Below, one piece after another: positions 44,571-55,791 of a stretch of DNA of 64,000 bases. The stretch lies in NCBI RefSeq assembly GCF_902167145.1, contig NC_050097.1, positions 169,290,923 to 169,354,922 of the forward strand, given 5' to 3'. The notes beneath the pieces were generated by a model. It saw nothing but the letters and a program-made list of their open reading frames with translations. It ran no database searches and was not told the origin of the DNA. Position 1 is the first letter of the stretch. Every line of letters begins with the position of its first letter. The stretch is from Zea mays (Eukaryota > Streptophyta > Magnoliopsida > Poales > Poaceae). Position numbers and translations under genes: made by a program.

Positions 44571-46174
44571 TGAAAGTCGCCTAGAGGGGGGGTGAATAGG
44601 CGGAACCTGAAAATTAAAACTTTATCCCCCAACTAGATCCCTTGATTAGTGGTTAGAACAAGATATACAAATATCGGAGAATAGAAACTAAGTTCTTGCT
44701 TGAAAAGAGTATTGCTAAATAATGCGGAAGTGATAAATCAATACAACTAGTAAGTTATAGAATAACAAAGCAAGAAGCCTTAGATGAGAAGAGCACTAGG
44801 ACAAGTTCTTTCTTGCAACGTGTTGCTTCACTAAATGGAAATTTAACTTGAAGCAAAACTGAATGATATTAGCAAATAAAGGTGCAAGAAAACTTAGAGC
44901 AAGGGAAAACAAACAAATCACAAGTAATAAAAACAATGGACACGGGTGATTTGTTTTACCGAGGTTCGGCCCTCGAAGGCCTAGTCCCCGTTGAGGAGTC
45001 CACTTAAGGACGGGTCTTTTTCAACCCTTTCCCTCTCTCCCCCGATCACACAAGGATCGGTGAGCTCTTCTTCTTCTCAAGGATCACTCTTGATCCCACA
45101 AGGACCACCACAATCTTTGGTGTCTCTTGCTAGCTTTTACAGGCATCCAAAACTTTGGAGGAAGTTCGATGGGAGTCAATACTCCACGCACAAATGAACA
45201 CAAAGATGTAGCACACACTATCTCTCAATGAATCTCACAAGGCGCTAGGGCTAAACTCAATTGAGTAGCTCTCAATTGCTTGCTCTCTCTTTTGTGGCAC
45301 TTGTGTTGGTTGTAGTGGACTAAATCTTGTGTATAGGATGGATCAATGAATATATGTGGTTGGGAGGGCTTGAGTATGTCAACTAGATGACTTGGAATGT
45401 TGCTTGGGCTCCCACACCTTGAAGTGGCCGGTTGGGGTGGTATTTATAGCCACCATCCAAATTTGTAGCCGTTGGAGAAGCTGCTGGCGATGGGCGCACC
45501 GGACAGTCCGGTGCACACCGGACATGTCCGGTGCACCAGCCACGTCATCCTATCCGTTGAGATTGGAGCTGGTCGACCGTTGGAGGCTTTGTCCTCATGT
45601 GGCACCGGACAGTCCGGTGCAGCACCGGACAGTCCGGTGCCCCTCTGACTTCTGCTCTGACATTCTGAATTCAACTGTACACTTTGCAGAGTCGACCGTT
45701 GCGCGCAGATGACCGTTGCTCCGCTGGTACACCGGACAGTCCGGTGAATTTTAGCGGAGCGACCTCCCACTTTCCCGAAGCTGGCCAGTTCAGAGTCGCT
45801 TCACTCTGGAGCACCGGACACTGTCCGGTGGTGCACCGGACAGTCCGGTGAATTATAGTGGGCTGCGCCTAAGAAACCCGAAGGTGAAGAGTTTGAAGGC
45901 AATCCTCCCTGGTGCACCGGACACGGTCCGGTGGTGCACCGGACACTGTCCGGTGGCACACCGGACAGTCCGGTGCGCCATACCAGGGAGCACTTCGGTT
46001 TCTCTTTGCTCCTTTCTTTTGAACCTTGTCTTGTTCTTTTTATTGGTTTTGAGTTGAATCTTTGGCACCTGTAGAACATGTAATCTAGAGCAAACTAATT
46101 AGTCCAATTGTTTGTGTTGGACATTCAACCACCAAAATCATTTAGGAAAAGGTTTAAAGCCTATTTCCCTTTCA
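44571..46174 (-). repeat. 5' LTR of the pol-less copia element (1604 bp)
   Basis: Near-identical to the left LTR. The palindrome cluster is at 45497-45975 with ten copies or variants. It carries one variant absent from the left copy (CACCGGACATGTCCGGTG, about 45516) and lacks three copies present there. Confidence 0.95.
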
Positions 46175-46179
46175 GCAGG

Positions 46180-48945
46180 TGAGAAGAAGTGTACTGTATG
46201 TGGTGAGCGTAGATTCGTTGAGGTTGAAAACGACGATGGTTTGACCGTGACTACGAAGATTGCACGTAAGCAGCTTCGTTACATGCCTCTCATACCTCGG
46301 TTGAAACGTTTGTTCATCTCCAAGAATATAGCCAGACACATGAGGTGGCACAAAGAAGGGGTACGTGAGAATCCAAATGTCATGGTGCACCCAGCTGATA
46401 CAGATGCATGGAAGGCACTAGATGCTTTTGATTCCAGCTTTGCTGATGAAGTGTGGAATGTCCGCTTCGGTTTGGCAACAGATGGTTTCTCGCCATTCAA
46501 TCTAACTGCAACGTCGTACTCATGTTGGCCCGTCTTTGCTGTTCCATACAACCTTCCACCAGCTCTTTGCATGAAATATGAATTTATTTTCTTGTGTCTT
46601 ATAATACCTGGTCCGGATCATCCTGGAACAAAGATCGATGTGATGATGAGACCCCTGATTGAAGAATTGAAAATTTTGTGGGAAGGAGTCGAGGCGTACG
46701 ATTGTTACAAGAAACAGAAGTTCAACTTGAGAGCCGCGTTTTTATGGTCTATTCATGATTTTATGGCTTATGGTATCTTTGCTGGATGGAGTTGTCATGG
46801 GATTTTGACATGTCCTATATGCGTTGAAGACACTTTATGCTTTCGACTAAAGTTTGGTGGAAAGATATGTTACTTCGATTGCCATAGATGTTTTTTGCCA
46901 GAGGATCACCCGTTCAGGTTCGATAGGAACGCTTTTAAAAAGGACACGATTGTGACGAGGGGACCACCCAAGCGTCTAAGTGGTCCAGAGATTCTCGCGA
47001 GACTTAATGATTTGAAACTAGACGAACATGGAAATCGTTTTGAAGGTTATGGAACCGAGCATAATTGGACTCACAAATGTGGTCTATGGGAACTCCCTTA
47101 TATGAAAGCCTTGATTCTAATGCATAACATTGATGTCATGCACCAGGAACAAAATATGGGTGAAAGCATTATCAGCACTTGCATGAATATCACTGACAAA
47201 ACAAAAGACAACCCTAAGGCAAGGAAAGACTTGGCCTTAATCTGTAGAAGACCAACTATGGAGATAGGAGAGAATCAGAAGAAGCCACGTGCTCCTTTCA
47301 GTATTAAACCTAAAAGGAAGAAACAATTGATGAAATGGTTGAAAAACTTAAAGTTCCCAGATGGTTACGCCGCGGGCTTTAGAAGGTCTGTGAATTTGAA
47401 GACGGGCAAGTTTTCTGGGTTGAAGAGTCATGACTACCACATAATAATGGAAAGACTCCTTCCTGTTATGTTTCGTGGTTTTGTAAAAAATGATGTCTGG
47501 AAAGCATTAGCGGAGCTAAGCTACTTTTATAGACATCTTTGTGCCAAAGAAATAAAGAAAGAGATGATGGAGAAGCTTGAGCAAGAAATACCGATTTTGG
47601 TATGCAAACTTGAAAAAATATTTCCACCAGGTTTCTTCAATCCGATGCAACATCTACTTGTTCACCTACCATACGAAGCTAAGGTAGGAGGTCCTGTGCA
47701 ATATAGATGGATGTATCACATCGAAAGGACACTAAAGAAGCTACGTGCAATGGTTGGTAATAAGAGACGAGTTGAAGGGTGCATCGCTGAAGAATTCAAA
47801 TACAAAGAGATAGCATCGTTCACGGGCCTGTACTTTGCAGAGGAACACAATGTCAATGCCCATACATTGCAGTATCATGTCGACGAGCCCCCTATTAGTG
47901 ATATTGAAATTTTTCAATGGAGGGGCAAAACTGTAGGACCCAGCACAACATACTGTTTCACCAACGACGAATGGAAGACTGCTTTACTCTACATGTATAA
48001 CAACATGGAAGAGATGAGTCAGTTTCTCCTGTAAGTGTAAACTTTATTTTAGTCATTGCCGCTAGAATTTTTGTTGTGATACTAAAAGGTTTGTTTCCTT
48101 GTACTAACAGGGAATTTGATTCTCAAAATTGCATCTCTGGCTGTGAACGTGACCAGATTCGTCGAGAGGGAAAAGATGGGGGACTTAATTTCTTGTGTTG
48201 GTTTCGAGATTATGTAGATAAAAATGACAATATACACACGGACCTTCGACAATTATCCCTAGGAGCAGTAACTGGCAGACGTTATGGTCGGTATGATGTC
48301 AATGGTTTTAGATTCCGTTCCACAAGGTTCGAAGATGATCATCCTCTAGCAGCCACGACAAACTCCGGAGTTGTAACTAGAGCTGTCGATGATGAAGGGA
48401 AGGTGACTAATTATTATGGAGTCATTAATGATATAATCGAGTACAAGTTTTTTGGAGATAAACAACTCAAAGTGGTGTTCTTCGATTGTGATTGGTTTTC
48501 TCCAAATACAACGCGAGAAAATTAATATGGCATGGTGGAAGTCAAACACAACGATAGATTAAAAGGCCACGACACTATAATCCTTGCCCACCAATGCGAG
48601 CAGGTGTATTATATGACATATCCATCTAAGAAAAACGGTTTGGTTGATTGGAGGGTAGTGTACAGAGTTAATCCTCGTGAACGACTATATGCTCCTGGTG
48701 ATGCTGGTTATGTTGAAAGTCAAATCGAGCAGGAAGTGGGGGCTGCTGAGATTTTCCAAGACGAAGAACTTACAAGCACGTTTAATGTACAAACTGAAAT
48801 GTTGGAAGAATCTTTATTAGGCGATCAAAATGATGTAGAGGTTCCTCCAAAAAGAAAACGAGTGACGAGAAAGAAGAAAGCTACTTGGCGTCCATTAAAT
48901 AGACGAAAGCAACTAGATCCTGATTTTGATTACGATTACGATTGA
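46180..48945 (+). pseudogene. CACTA TNPD-like transposase, part 2 (one intron, one nonsense codon)
   Basis: It continues the 36754-37451 frame. Exon 46180-48030 holds the main tnp2 transposase domain (FNLTATSYSCWPVF, IPGPDHPGTKIDVMMRPLIE, LWEGVEAYD, then YGTEHNWTHKCGLWELPYMK and HNIDVMHQEQNMGESII) and a DUF4218-like domain (MPLLPVMFRG-type LLPVMFRGFV, FFNPMQHLLVHLPYEAKVGG, RWMYHIERTLKKLR). A GT-AG intron (48031-48110) leads to exon 48111-48945 with a DUF4216-like domain (FFDCDWFSPNTTREN, YGMVEVKHNDRLKGHD) and a basic C-terminus (KRKRVTRKKKATWRP). The three exons total 1128 codons; TAA at 48523-48525 replaces an expected Gln codon at about codon 988. Besides that and the copia insertion the gene is open. 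Confidence 0.92.
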
Positions 48946-49025
48946 CGAGTATGGATCATGATTTTATTGCATATTTTATTATTTTATTGTCGATTTATGT
49001 ACTAACTTGTTTTTGTTAAAATAGG

Positions 49026-51505
49026 ATGTCAAAGAAAATGAAGTCTTTAGCTCGTAGTTTGCTTGGGTCGAGGAGTAGCTCGAGGAGCAGCTCGAGGGGT
49101 GAGGATTTAGTTTTTCAGGGCACAGGTTCTACCATGAGCAGACAGAGAGCGCTGGCAGAACATTTGCCTCCACAAGATGTAAGTTAGTTGTTAAATTACA
49201 TTATTTGAGTTACTTAATATTGTATGATGTAAGTTATTTGTTTCATAGGATGCTGAAATTGAGGAACCAGTGGTAGAGGATCATGCAAGAGATGATGTTG
49301 AAGATGATGGTGGAGATAATGTGGGAGATGATGCTGAAGACGACGCTGGTGGGGATTCTGGGGCTGGGGATTCTGGGGCTGGTGGAGATTCTGCAGCTGG
49401 GTCTGGAACTTCTCGAGTTAAGAGAACAAGGAAGCTGCATTTTGTTGGACCACCTCCAGAGCTTCCACCCGAATCTCGGGTTTTGATAAAGCCTAGTGGA
49501 AAGTGAGTGACATATCTTTGCTTAAATGTTATTGAAAGTTATGTTTTAATTTCTACATTGATTTCTGTTTGCAGGACTTGGATCGACGACTCGTTCACAG
49601 GCACAGGACACTACAGGCAGGTGAACATGGTTCTTGGTAATCTTGTTTGTCTGCACTGGCCTGGTCTTGTGACTTTGCCTACTGGCGAGTCTGTCCCTGC
49701 CACCACTTGGGAGCATTATCGCTATGGTGTCTGTAGAACGTTTGGCAACACACAGGCACTAGTTTGGGATGCATTCTGGGTATGACTTGTTTATACTATT
49801 TTAGTTATTCCATATATGTTTGCTTTTATGATAACACTATGTTTTTTGCAGAAACGGTACAAGTTGCCGGACGATGGATCATATGATATGAACGCTTGTT
49901 ACGTGTTTGAGTATAACGCGAACGATGTCGTTGCAGATGCAATGTACTATGCACGAATTCAGGCTATAAAGGCATGGTACAGAGCAAATGCTGATGATCG
50001 ACCGATGTCAAATACCAAGGCCGAGTGGTCATCAATTTACTTGACGGAGGAGCAATACCTAGAGGTAAACAGGTTGTTGCCTCTCATATCGCACGAAGCC
50101 ATGTATTTGCTTGCTTTATTTAAAAAATTTCATGTAGGTGTCGGTGCCGTGGATGGCCACCCGATCAGACGGTTATCGGGCATTGTGCAGATGGTGGGCT
50201 TCCCCTGAGTTTCGTGCCATTTCCGAAAGGAACAGGGGAAACCGTGGAACTGAGTCGTTCCACAACTACGGCGGTGATGGTCATGTGCGCTTGGCTAAGC
50301 GAATGGTAAGTCACAGTTTGTCGTAACTTTGAATCACATAGAAATGTGTCATTATAACTTTTATGTACAGGAAGTCAAATCCGGCCGTACGCCCACGGAT
50401 GTGGAGGTGTATATGCAAGGGCATAGGGGTTCTGATCCTCAGAATCCTGATGTGTTATGCACTCAGACGGCCACCGACCGTCTAGTGAGTTTTTGATACT
50501 CTATTATGTGTTTGATATTGTTTGCAAGGGCATAGGGGTTATGCACTTATATTTGATATTGTTTGCCTCCAGGCTTCGTATGGGCAGGAGATGGTTCAAC
50601 GCCATGGGGAGGAGTACGATTGGAGGAGCCAGCCAATCGACCCTCAGGCAGCATATGCTAGCGCAGGAGGACAAGCCCATGGACGGTGAGATTATTTGAT
50701 TTGGTTTTCAAAATTGTCATCATATGCTTGCGATTCAACTGAGCCATGAGTTACTATACTAAGTGCATGGTTCACTCTTGTAGGTTGGGTATTTTTGATT
50801 CTACGATTGATTCTAGAGAGCTGAGACGCCGTGGACGACAATCCACATCGTCGTCTTCACAGTCGTCCCGTTCACGATCAGCAGCCCATGAGATAGAGCT
50901 TGCAGTGTTGCGTCAACAGGCAGAGTACCATCAATCAGTCTTGAGGGAACAATTGGAGTACCAGAGGCAACAATCTGAATACCAGAGACAACAAGCCGAG
51001 TACCAGAAGAAGAGGGACGAGTATTATGCAAGCCTCCAGGCCCAAAATCAAGCTCTTCTCTCGGTAAGTTGAAGTAACATTTTGTAGCTTATTTTGCAAA
51101 ACACTTGATGTGTATCTTGTTTGCTCAACAATGACTTGTATATAATTTGTAGCAACTAGCCCAACAAGCGGGCGTCCCGATGCCGACATATGGGATGCCG
51201 CCTCCGGACTTTGCACTGCCAATGCCAATGTTGGCGCCTCCACCTCCGCCTCCGCCTCCGTCACAATTCCCTATGGTATGTACACATATGCGTGTGTGAC
51301 ATGTTCATAGATGTCTTATGTGTTTAAATGAACAACTGAGTGGTTACTATTTCATGTGCTTGTGTTATAGGGATTTCAGACACCACCCGCTTCAGTTGCC
51401 GCACCTGGAGATGGGTCTGGTCAAGACGACACAACACATTCGTGGGTGAACAATCTTTTCAACACGCATAGTCCAACCGGAGGAGGTGGCGATGGATATG
51501 AGTGA
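49026..51505 (+). CDS. CACTA second gene, PTTA/TNPA-like transposase-associated protein, ten exons, intact
   Basis: Exons 49026-49178, 49249-49502, 49575-49779, 49852-50064, 50138-50305, 50371-50484, 50573-50685, 50784-51063, 51153-51275 and 51371-51505 all have GT-AG borders. They join in phase into 586 codons (585 residues) without a stop. The N-terminus is serine/arginine-rich and then acidic. Residues about 130-350 match the plant transposase PTTA/En/Spm family (Transposase_24), with KRYKLPDDGSYDMNACYVFE, RWWASPEFRAISERNRGNRG and YMQGHRGSDPQNPDVLC. A Gln/Arg coiled coil (QLEYQRQQSEYQRQQAEY) and a proline-rich tail follow. TNPA-type proteins bind subterminal repeats and help TNPD. It lies 80 bp after the TNPD-like stop. 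The ATG could be preceded by a non-coding exon, as an AG precedes it. Confidence 0.87.
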
Positions 51506-52149
51506 TAATGATGTAAAACACTTGTTGCAACCTTTCATGTGAAAGCCTATCCGTCGAATAATGTTCATTTTGGATTTTTGACAACTATGTTGATGTAAAC
51601 ACTTGTTGCAACCATTTGGAACTATGTCGTTATGTTAAATTTGTGAATGTGAATGCTTATGTGATTATATTTGTGAATGTGTATACTTATGTGAGTATAT
51701 TTGTGAATGTGAATGTGTATATGTGTATGAAATCTGTTTTGTATTTGCAAATGTCAGATTTTTTAAATTTCAGAATTTTGTGCAATTTCTGAAAAATGTT
51801 ATGTCCGACGGCTTAGTGTAAGCCGTCGGACATAAGGTGTATGTTATGTCCGACGGCTTAAAGCCGTCGGACATAAGTTATATGTTATGTCCGACGGCTT
51901 TAAACTGTCGGACATAACAGCAGTGGGCCCAGGCGGCGGGTAAAACGGTTACGACATCTTACCTCCGACGGTCCGATGGGGCCATCGACGGCGGCCGTTG
52001 GACATAATGCTATTTCCGACGCGTTATCCTCGACGGCTTAAAACCGTCGGAGATAGGTTAATGCCGTCGGACATAACCTATCTCCGACGGTCTGAATCTT
52101 ATGTCCGACGGCTTTAGCCGTCGGAAATTCCTTCGTTTACTGTAGTGAT
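51506..52149. repeat. 3' subterminal region of the CACTA element
   Basis: An AT-rich 3' UTR-like part with repeated TTTGTGAATGTG words (51640-51720) is followed from about 51800 by dense TTATGTCCGACGGCTT and TATCTCCGACGG units in both orientations. It ends at the terminal inverted repeat. Confidence 0.85.
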
Positions 52150-53293
52150 TACAATCCAAAGTGTTAGATTGCAATCAAAGTGCCAAATATATAGTTAAAG
52201 TTATATACAACATGTTTGATTACTCAAACCTCTCATACTATCCAAAACCTAAGTCAACATAAAGTGTTCACTATAGCCATCCATGAGCTTCAACGCCATT
52301 ATATATAGCCATCTATAAGCTCCTACATGTTTTCATTATAGCCACGCCCTCCAACATGTTTTCATTATAGCCACGCTCTGCGGTGGTCATAAGTCTTGTG
52401 GTTCTTGTGAGTCGTGACCTTGGCTTTAGTTGAACTAGGATCTTGAGTCTTATAACTTGAGCCATAAACCATAGAAATTTACCATAAATTTACCTCAATG
52501 GCTTCAAATCACGTCCTTATGTAGTGATCTTCAAAGCACCATAACCTACCTTAACTTGATCAACCTTGCGACCTTCTCTCTTGCTCTAGTACCTCTAAAA
52601 GATTTACTTGTCTCTGTCCTTGTGTTCGACCAGTTGACTCCAAGTTATGTATATTGAGTTTCATATGACATGTCCATCATTCAACAAGTTAATTTCATAT
52701 GACATGTCCATCATTCAACTTAACTTGTGATGTCCACAATCCATATCCATCCCAACTTGCATGGACCATCACACCTATCTCCATGTGTTGAGTCTTGTAA
52801 TCTTTTCACTAAGTACATGCTCAATACTTAACACCTCGGTTAGTACTTTAATTGCACTGTCATTCAAAACACTAAAACCTACAAGTGACCTTTCCAAAAG
52901 AGAACTCCAACATATATTTATTGATTGCCATGTGACAATAAGATTAGATAACTTTTGATGGCTTAAACGTCTCATGTTAGCTCCGAAAATAACCTACAAT
53001 TAGGGTTAAGTATACTATTGATGGTGCTCCATATAGTTAGGGTAAGAATCTAGCTCATGCTTTGTTTGGTTGCACTTGCACTGTAAATTTCCACCCAAGA
53101 CATGTGAATTTTAGGAATGATTGAAGTGTACCCAATTAGAAAAACAATATCTTAGTTGTTGTCGTACGAGGGAAAAAATCAAACATCCAGGAAATAACAT
53201 CTCCCATGATACATAGCACTACTTTCACATCCATCGACAAACTTGAAACTTGAAATATCATGACCATCTATTGGTGCCTTTTTGAGGTAAACT
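52150..53293. other. Intergenic flank right of the CACTA element, no gene seen
   Basis: Low-complexity to unique AT-rich sequence. Two short direct duplications are visible: CATGTTTTCATTATAGCCACG around 52325-52378, and TTTCATATGACATGTCCATC around 52658-52715. No ORF longer than about 65 codons and no terminal repeats are recognised; it may be an old repeat. Confidence 0.45.
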
Positions 53294-54320
53294 AGTCGAT
53301 TGCCCGTGCGTTGCGACGGCTTACAACAATACCCACGTAAACTATCCACCAAAAAATCTCAAGATTTTTTATTGATTGTCTCCGCTCTCCGTATAATATT
53401 TTTTTGATTTGACTAACTAATATTATTGTTTACTCCATCCAACATGTCTTGGTACAACACGACCAATGAAGTGAGCGATTAGAAGAGAGTTCACAACGAC
53501 TGACTGAACGAACAGAGATTATATAATGACATAATTCCACCATACAGAGACCAAATAAGAGAAAGTTTGTGAGCTCAAGTTTCTAAAATAAGTCACATGA
53601 ACTCAAACTTATAAAAAATATAGATCAAAATATGTAGTGGTTGCTAAAGTCAGGCATCAATAAAAACTGGATACGCTCCATATAAATTATGCCACTTCGT
53701 AGCAATCACTAACGTTTAAAACCAACAAATAACCTTTCATTTTACTGTTAGTGTGCCAAATCATTGTGGCTCCATCCAATTCAGGAACCTCAAACACCAT
53801 GGAGTCCATTGCGCCAATGTGGTCTCAGAAACGACCTAATGCTTGCAAGAGCCAAGAACGTTGTGTCGTACTTGGGCTGTAGCCTCGGACCGTAGTGCTG
53901 ACCCGGCCCGACACGATTATATTTTTTTTATTTTATAAATAAATGTATATACATATATATACATATATATACAATTTATATTCAATATTAAAAACATCTG
54001 AGCATGATGTTCTACTGGTTAGATAGCTTCACCCAGTGTATCTCGTCCTTCTACCATCAGGGCATGTGTTCGAAAATCTCACCTCCTGTTTTTTAATATT
54101 TTACGCTAATTTAATCAAATGGGTCGGACCGGCACAGTTAGTAGGCCGACATGACGTGTCTGGGTCAGAGCTGTGGTCCGCGGGCGTCTGGCCCATGCCG
54201 GGCCGCCGTTTGGCCATCTATAGGCGTGCAACGAGTTAATTTGAAATAAATGTGAGGGGTTATTTGTAAAAAGATGTCACGGGATAACCATTGAAACTGA
54301 TGCTTTAAGTAGAATAGAGA
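53294..54320 (-). mobile_element. Non-autonomous Helitron, 1.03 kb
   Basis: On the minus strand it begins TCTCTATTCTACTTAAAGC at 54320 and ends ...GCAATCGACTAG at 53294. The CTAG end is preceded by the near-palindrome GCCGTCGCAACGCACGGGC. It sits between host A and T (A|TC...CTAG|T), with no target duplication. TC start, CTAG end, 3' hairpin and A-T insertion are the defining Helitron features and resemble grass Helitrons. No RepHel gene is present. Confidence 0.85.
54010..54085 (+). other. tRNA-like (box A/box B) segment inside the Helitron, possible SINE remnant
   Basis: TGGTTAGATAG at 54016-54026 resembles an RNA polymerase III box A, and GTTCGAAAATC at 54068-54078 a box B, about 40 bases apart as in tRNA-derived SINEs. 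A CACCTCC and a T-run follow. It does not fold into a good tRNA, so it is not called a tRNA gene. Confidence 0.35.
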
Positions 54321-55594
54321 TACTAACGAACCACATGACATGCATGCGATGTGCAGAACCTTTGGGGGCCTGCTGTACGGGTTAGTGGACCCAAAAAGGT
54401 GCCAGATTGAGTACTAGATCTCACGTCGAAGCAATCTTTTGAGTGGCGGATGCGAGCTTGTGGGCTTTCACCTGGCAGGAGGATCGGCGGACATCTTAGG
54501 CTTACCTCAATGGAAATTAAGTGGATGAAAAGCCATCCAACCTCAAGATAAAAGCCATTGTGTCATCTTATAGTTGGTTTGCAATATCTTTATACTAGCT
54601 TGTTTTACTTGTTCATTACTTATGCTGGCGTTGTTGCTCTTGTGGAGCTAGTTAGCATGTGTAATTAACTAGTTCTCTTAGCTTGTGTAGTTAAGTATCC
54701 TTTCTTAGTATTGTGTAGCTAAGCGGTGGTATAGGTTTCTAGGTGTCCTTACATAGCCTCTAGTGAGAAGTGTTAATTAGTAATGCTCGTGGTTTGTGCG
54801 TTTTGCTTACTAGTACGTGGAGTGGCTCGCTTTATGCTTAGTTGACTAGTTGTATAGGTTTGCATGACCTTGTTAACTAGGATTGTGTATGTAAGCTTAC
54901 TCTAGCTGTCACCTAATTATATCATATAGTATCCTTTATAAGGTGCTCATGATAGAGGGATGTAATCAAGAGTAGATTGTTTGGTTTAATTTCGCATTTG
55001 TTTCGATCAGTCATCACAATTAGAGTTTAGAAATGACTATTCGCCCTATCTAGTTGGCTCCTTGTTCTTAACACCATGTACTACGGTCAGACAATCATGT
55101 TCTATGAGAAAACTAAGAATGTGTTTAGTTGCGAGACAGCTGGCCAGGAACGGACATGACAAGAACGTCTTCTGGCGTCCTCTCTTGTCCCTCTAATTTT
55201 GAGGGATAACTGGGACAACAATAGAATAATCTTGTTTCATTCCTTAACACTGAACCAAACAATCTTATTTAAAGGATCATCATATCTCATTTCGTTCTGT
55301 CATGAGAAAGCTTAACTCATTTGAAGTGCTTCCGTATAAAATTGCTAACGCAATATACTCTCGGTTGAATTTTCGTGCAGAGAAAGCCAATGAGCTTAGG
55401 CTCCCTCAAATAACAACTTGATATGATAGATAAAGATTATCAGTATCCTCGTGATTGAGAGGTATGGGTATATATTACCACTCTGAGACATCAAGTTAAT
55501 CTTTGAACCACCACTCTTAACTTAAATCTTATGGGAGATTAATGCTCATGAAATATATATTCCTGGAGATGGCTCTCGTTCTAATGAAAGGAAA
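54321..55594. other. Intergenic stretch, probable decayed LTR sequence
   Basis: 54590-55070 contains wording typical of copia LTR ends: repeated TAGCTTGTGTAGTTAAGTA, a TATAAGGTGCTCATG TATA-like site near 54938, and ATTCGCCCTATCTAGTTGGC near 55040, a worn form of TATTCGCCCCCTCTAG. About 55125-55260 has GTTTAGTTGCGAG...CTGAACCAAAC, which may be a MITE. No coding sequence is seen. Confidence 0.35.
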
Positions 55595-55602
55595 GATATA
55601 AC

Positions 55603-55783
55603 CAGGGGCGGACTCACCACCCAGGCACCGCAGGCGGTGGCCTGGGCTGGCTCGCCGGCTGCAATGGAGGGCAAGGCGCGTGAGCACAGTGCACGGAAGT
55701 AAGCAGCACGTGGCACGAGCACAGACGTGGGGATCACACCGTATTCTCGCCTAGGCTGTCATCAGTTCCTGGATCCGCCACTG
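55603..55783. mobile_element. hAT-type MITE, 181 bp, perfect 8-bp TSD
   Basis: The ends are CAGGGGCGGA and, on the other strand, CAGTGGCGGA. It is flanked on both sides by GATATAAC (55595-55602 and 55784-55791). Its GC-rich centre encodes nothing recognisable. Confidence 0.93.
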
Positions 55784-55791
55784 GATATAAC

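Larger units (their letters stand above)
37452..46174 (-). mobile_element. Ty1/copia Sirevirus-like element without pol, young insertion
   Basis: LTRs 37452-39096 and 44571-46174 have TGAAAGGG...TTTCA-type ends, with perfect GCAGG duplications (37447-37451 and 46175-46179). The PBS (TTGGTATCAGAGC) is next to the right LTR and the polypurine tract AAAAAGGGGGAGAT next to the left, so it reads on the minus strand. Only gag (42662-44521) is encoded. 39097-42661 contains no protease, integrase or RT. I saw only about three substitutions between the LTRs, but the number of palindromic repeats differs (12 against 10). It is a recent non-autonomous insertion that interrupts the CACTA transposase gene. 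Confidence 0.95.
35605..52149 (+). mobile_element. CACTA (En/Spm-type) DNA transposon, two-gene, split by a copia insertion
   Basis: The left end is CACTACAGTAAAC (35605 or 35702). The right end, read on the other strand, is CACTACAGTAAACGAAGG at 52149. The 3-bp duplications ATT flank it (35602-35604 and 52150-52152). Subterminal repeats TTATCTCCGACGG/TTATGTCCGACGGCTT lie in both orientations at about 35730-35860 and 51800-52135. Inside are a TNPD-like transposase gene and a second PTTA/TNPA-like gene on the same strand. Without the 8.7 kb copia insertion the element is about 7.8 kb, a normal size for an autonomous CACTA element. Confidence 0.95.

Noticed and set aside
54010..54085. A functional tRNA gene
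   Set aside because: Box-like motifs are present, but no cloverleaf with paired acceptor and anticodon stems can be drawn.
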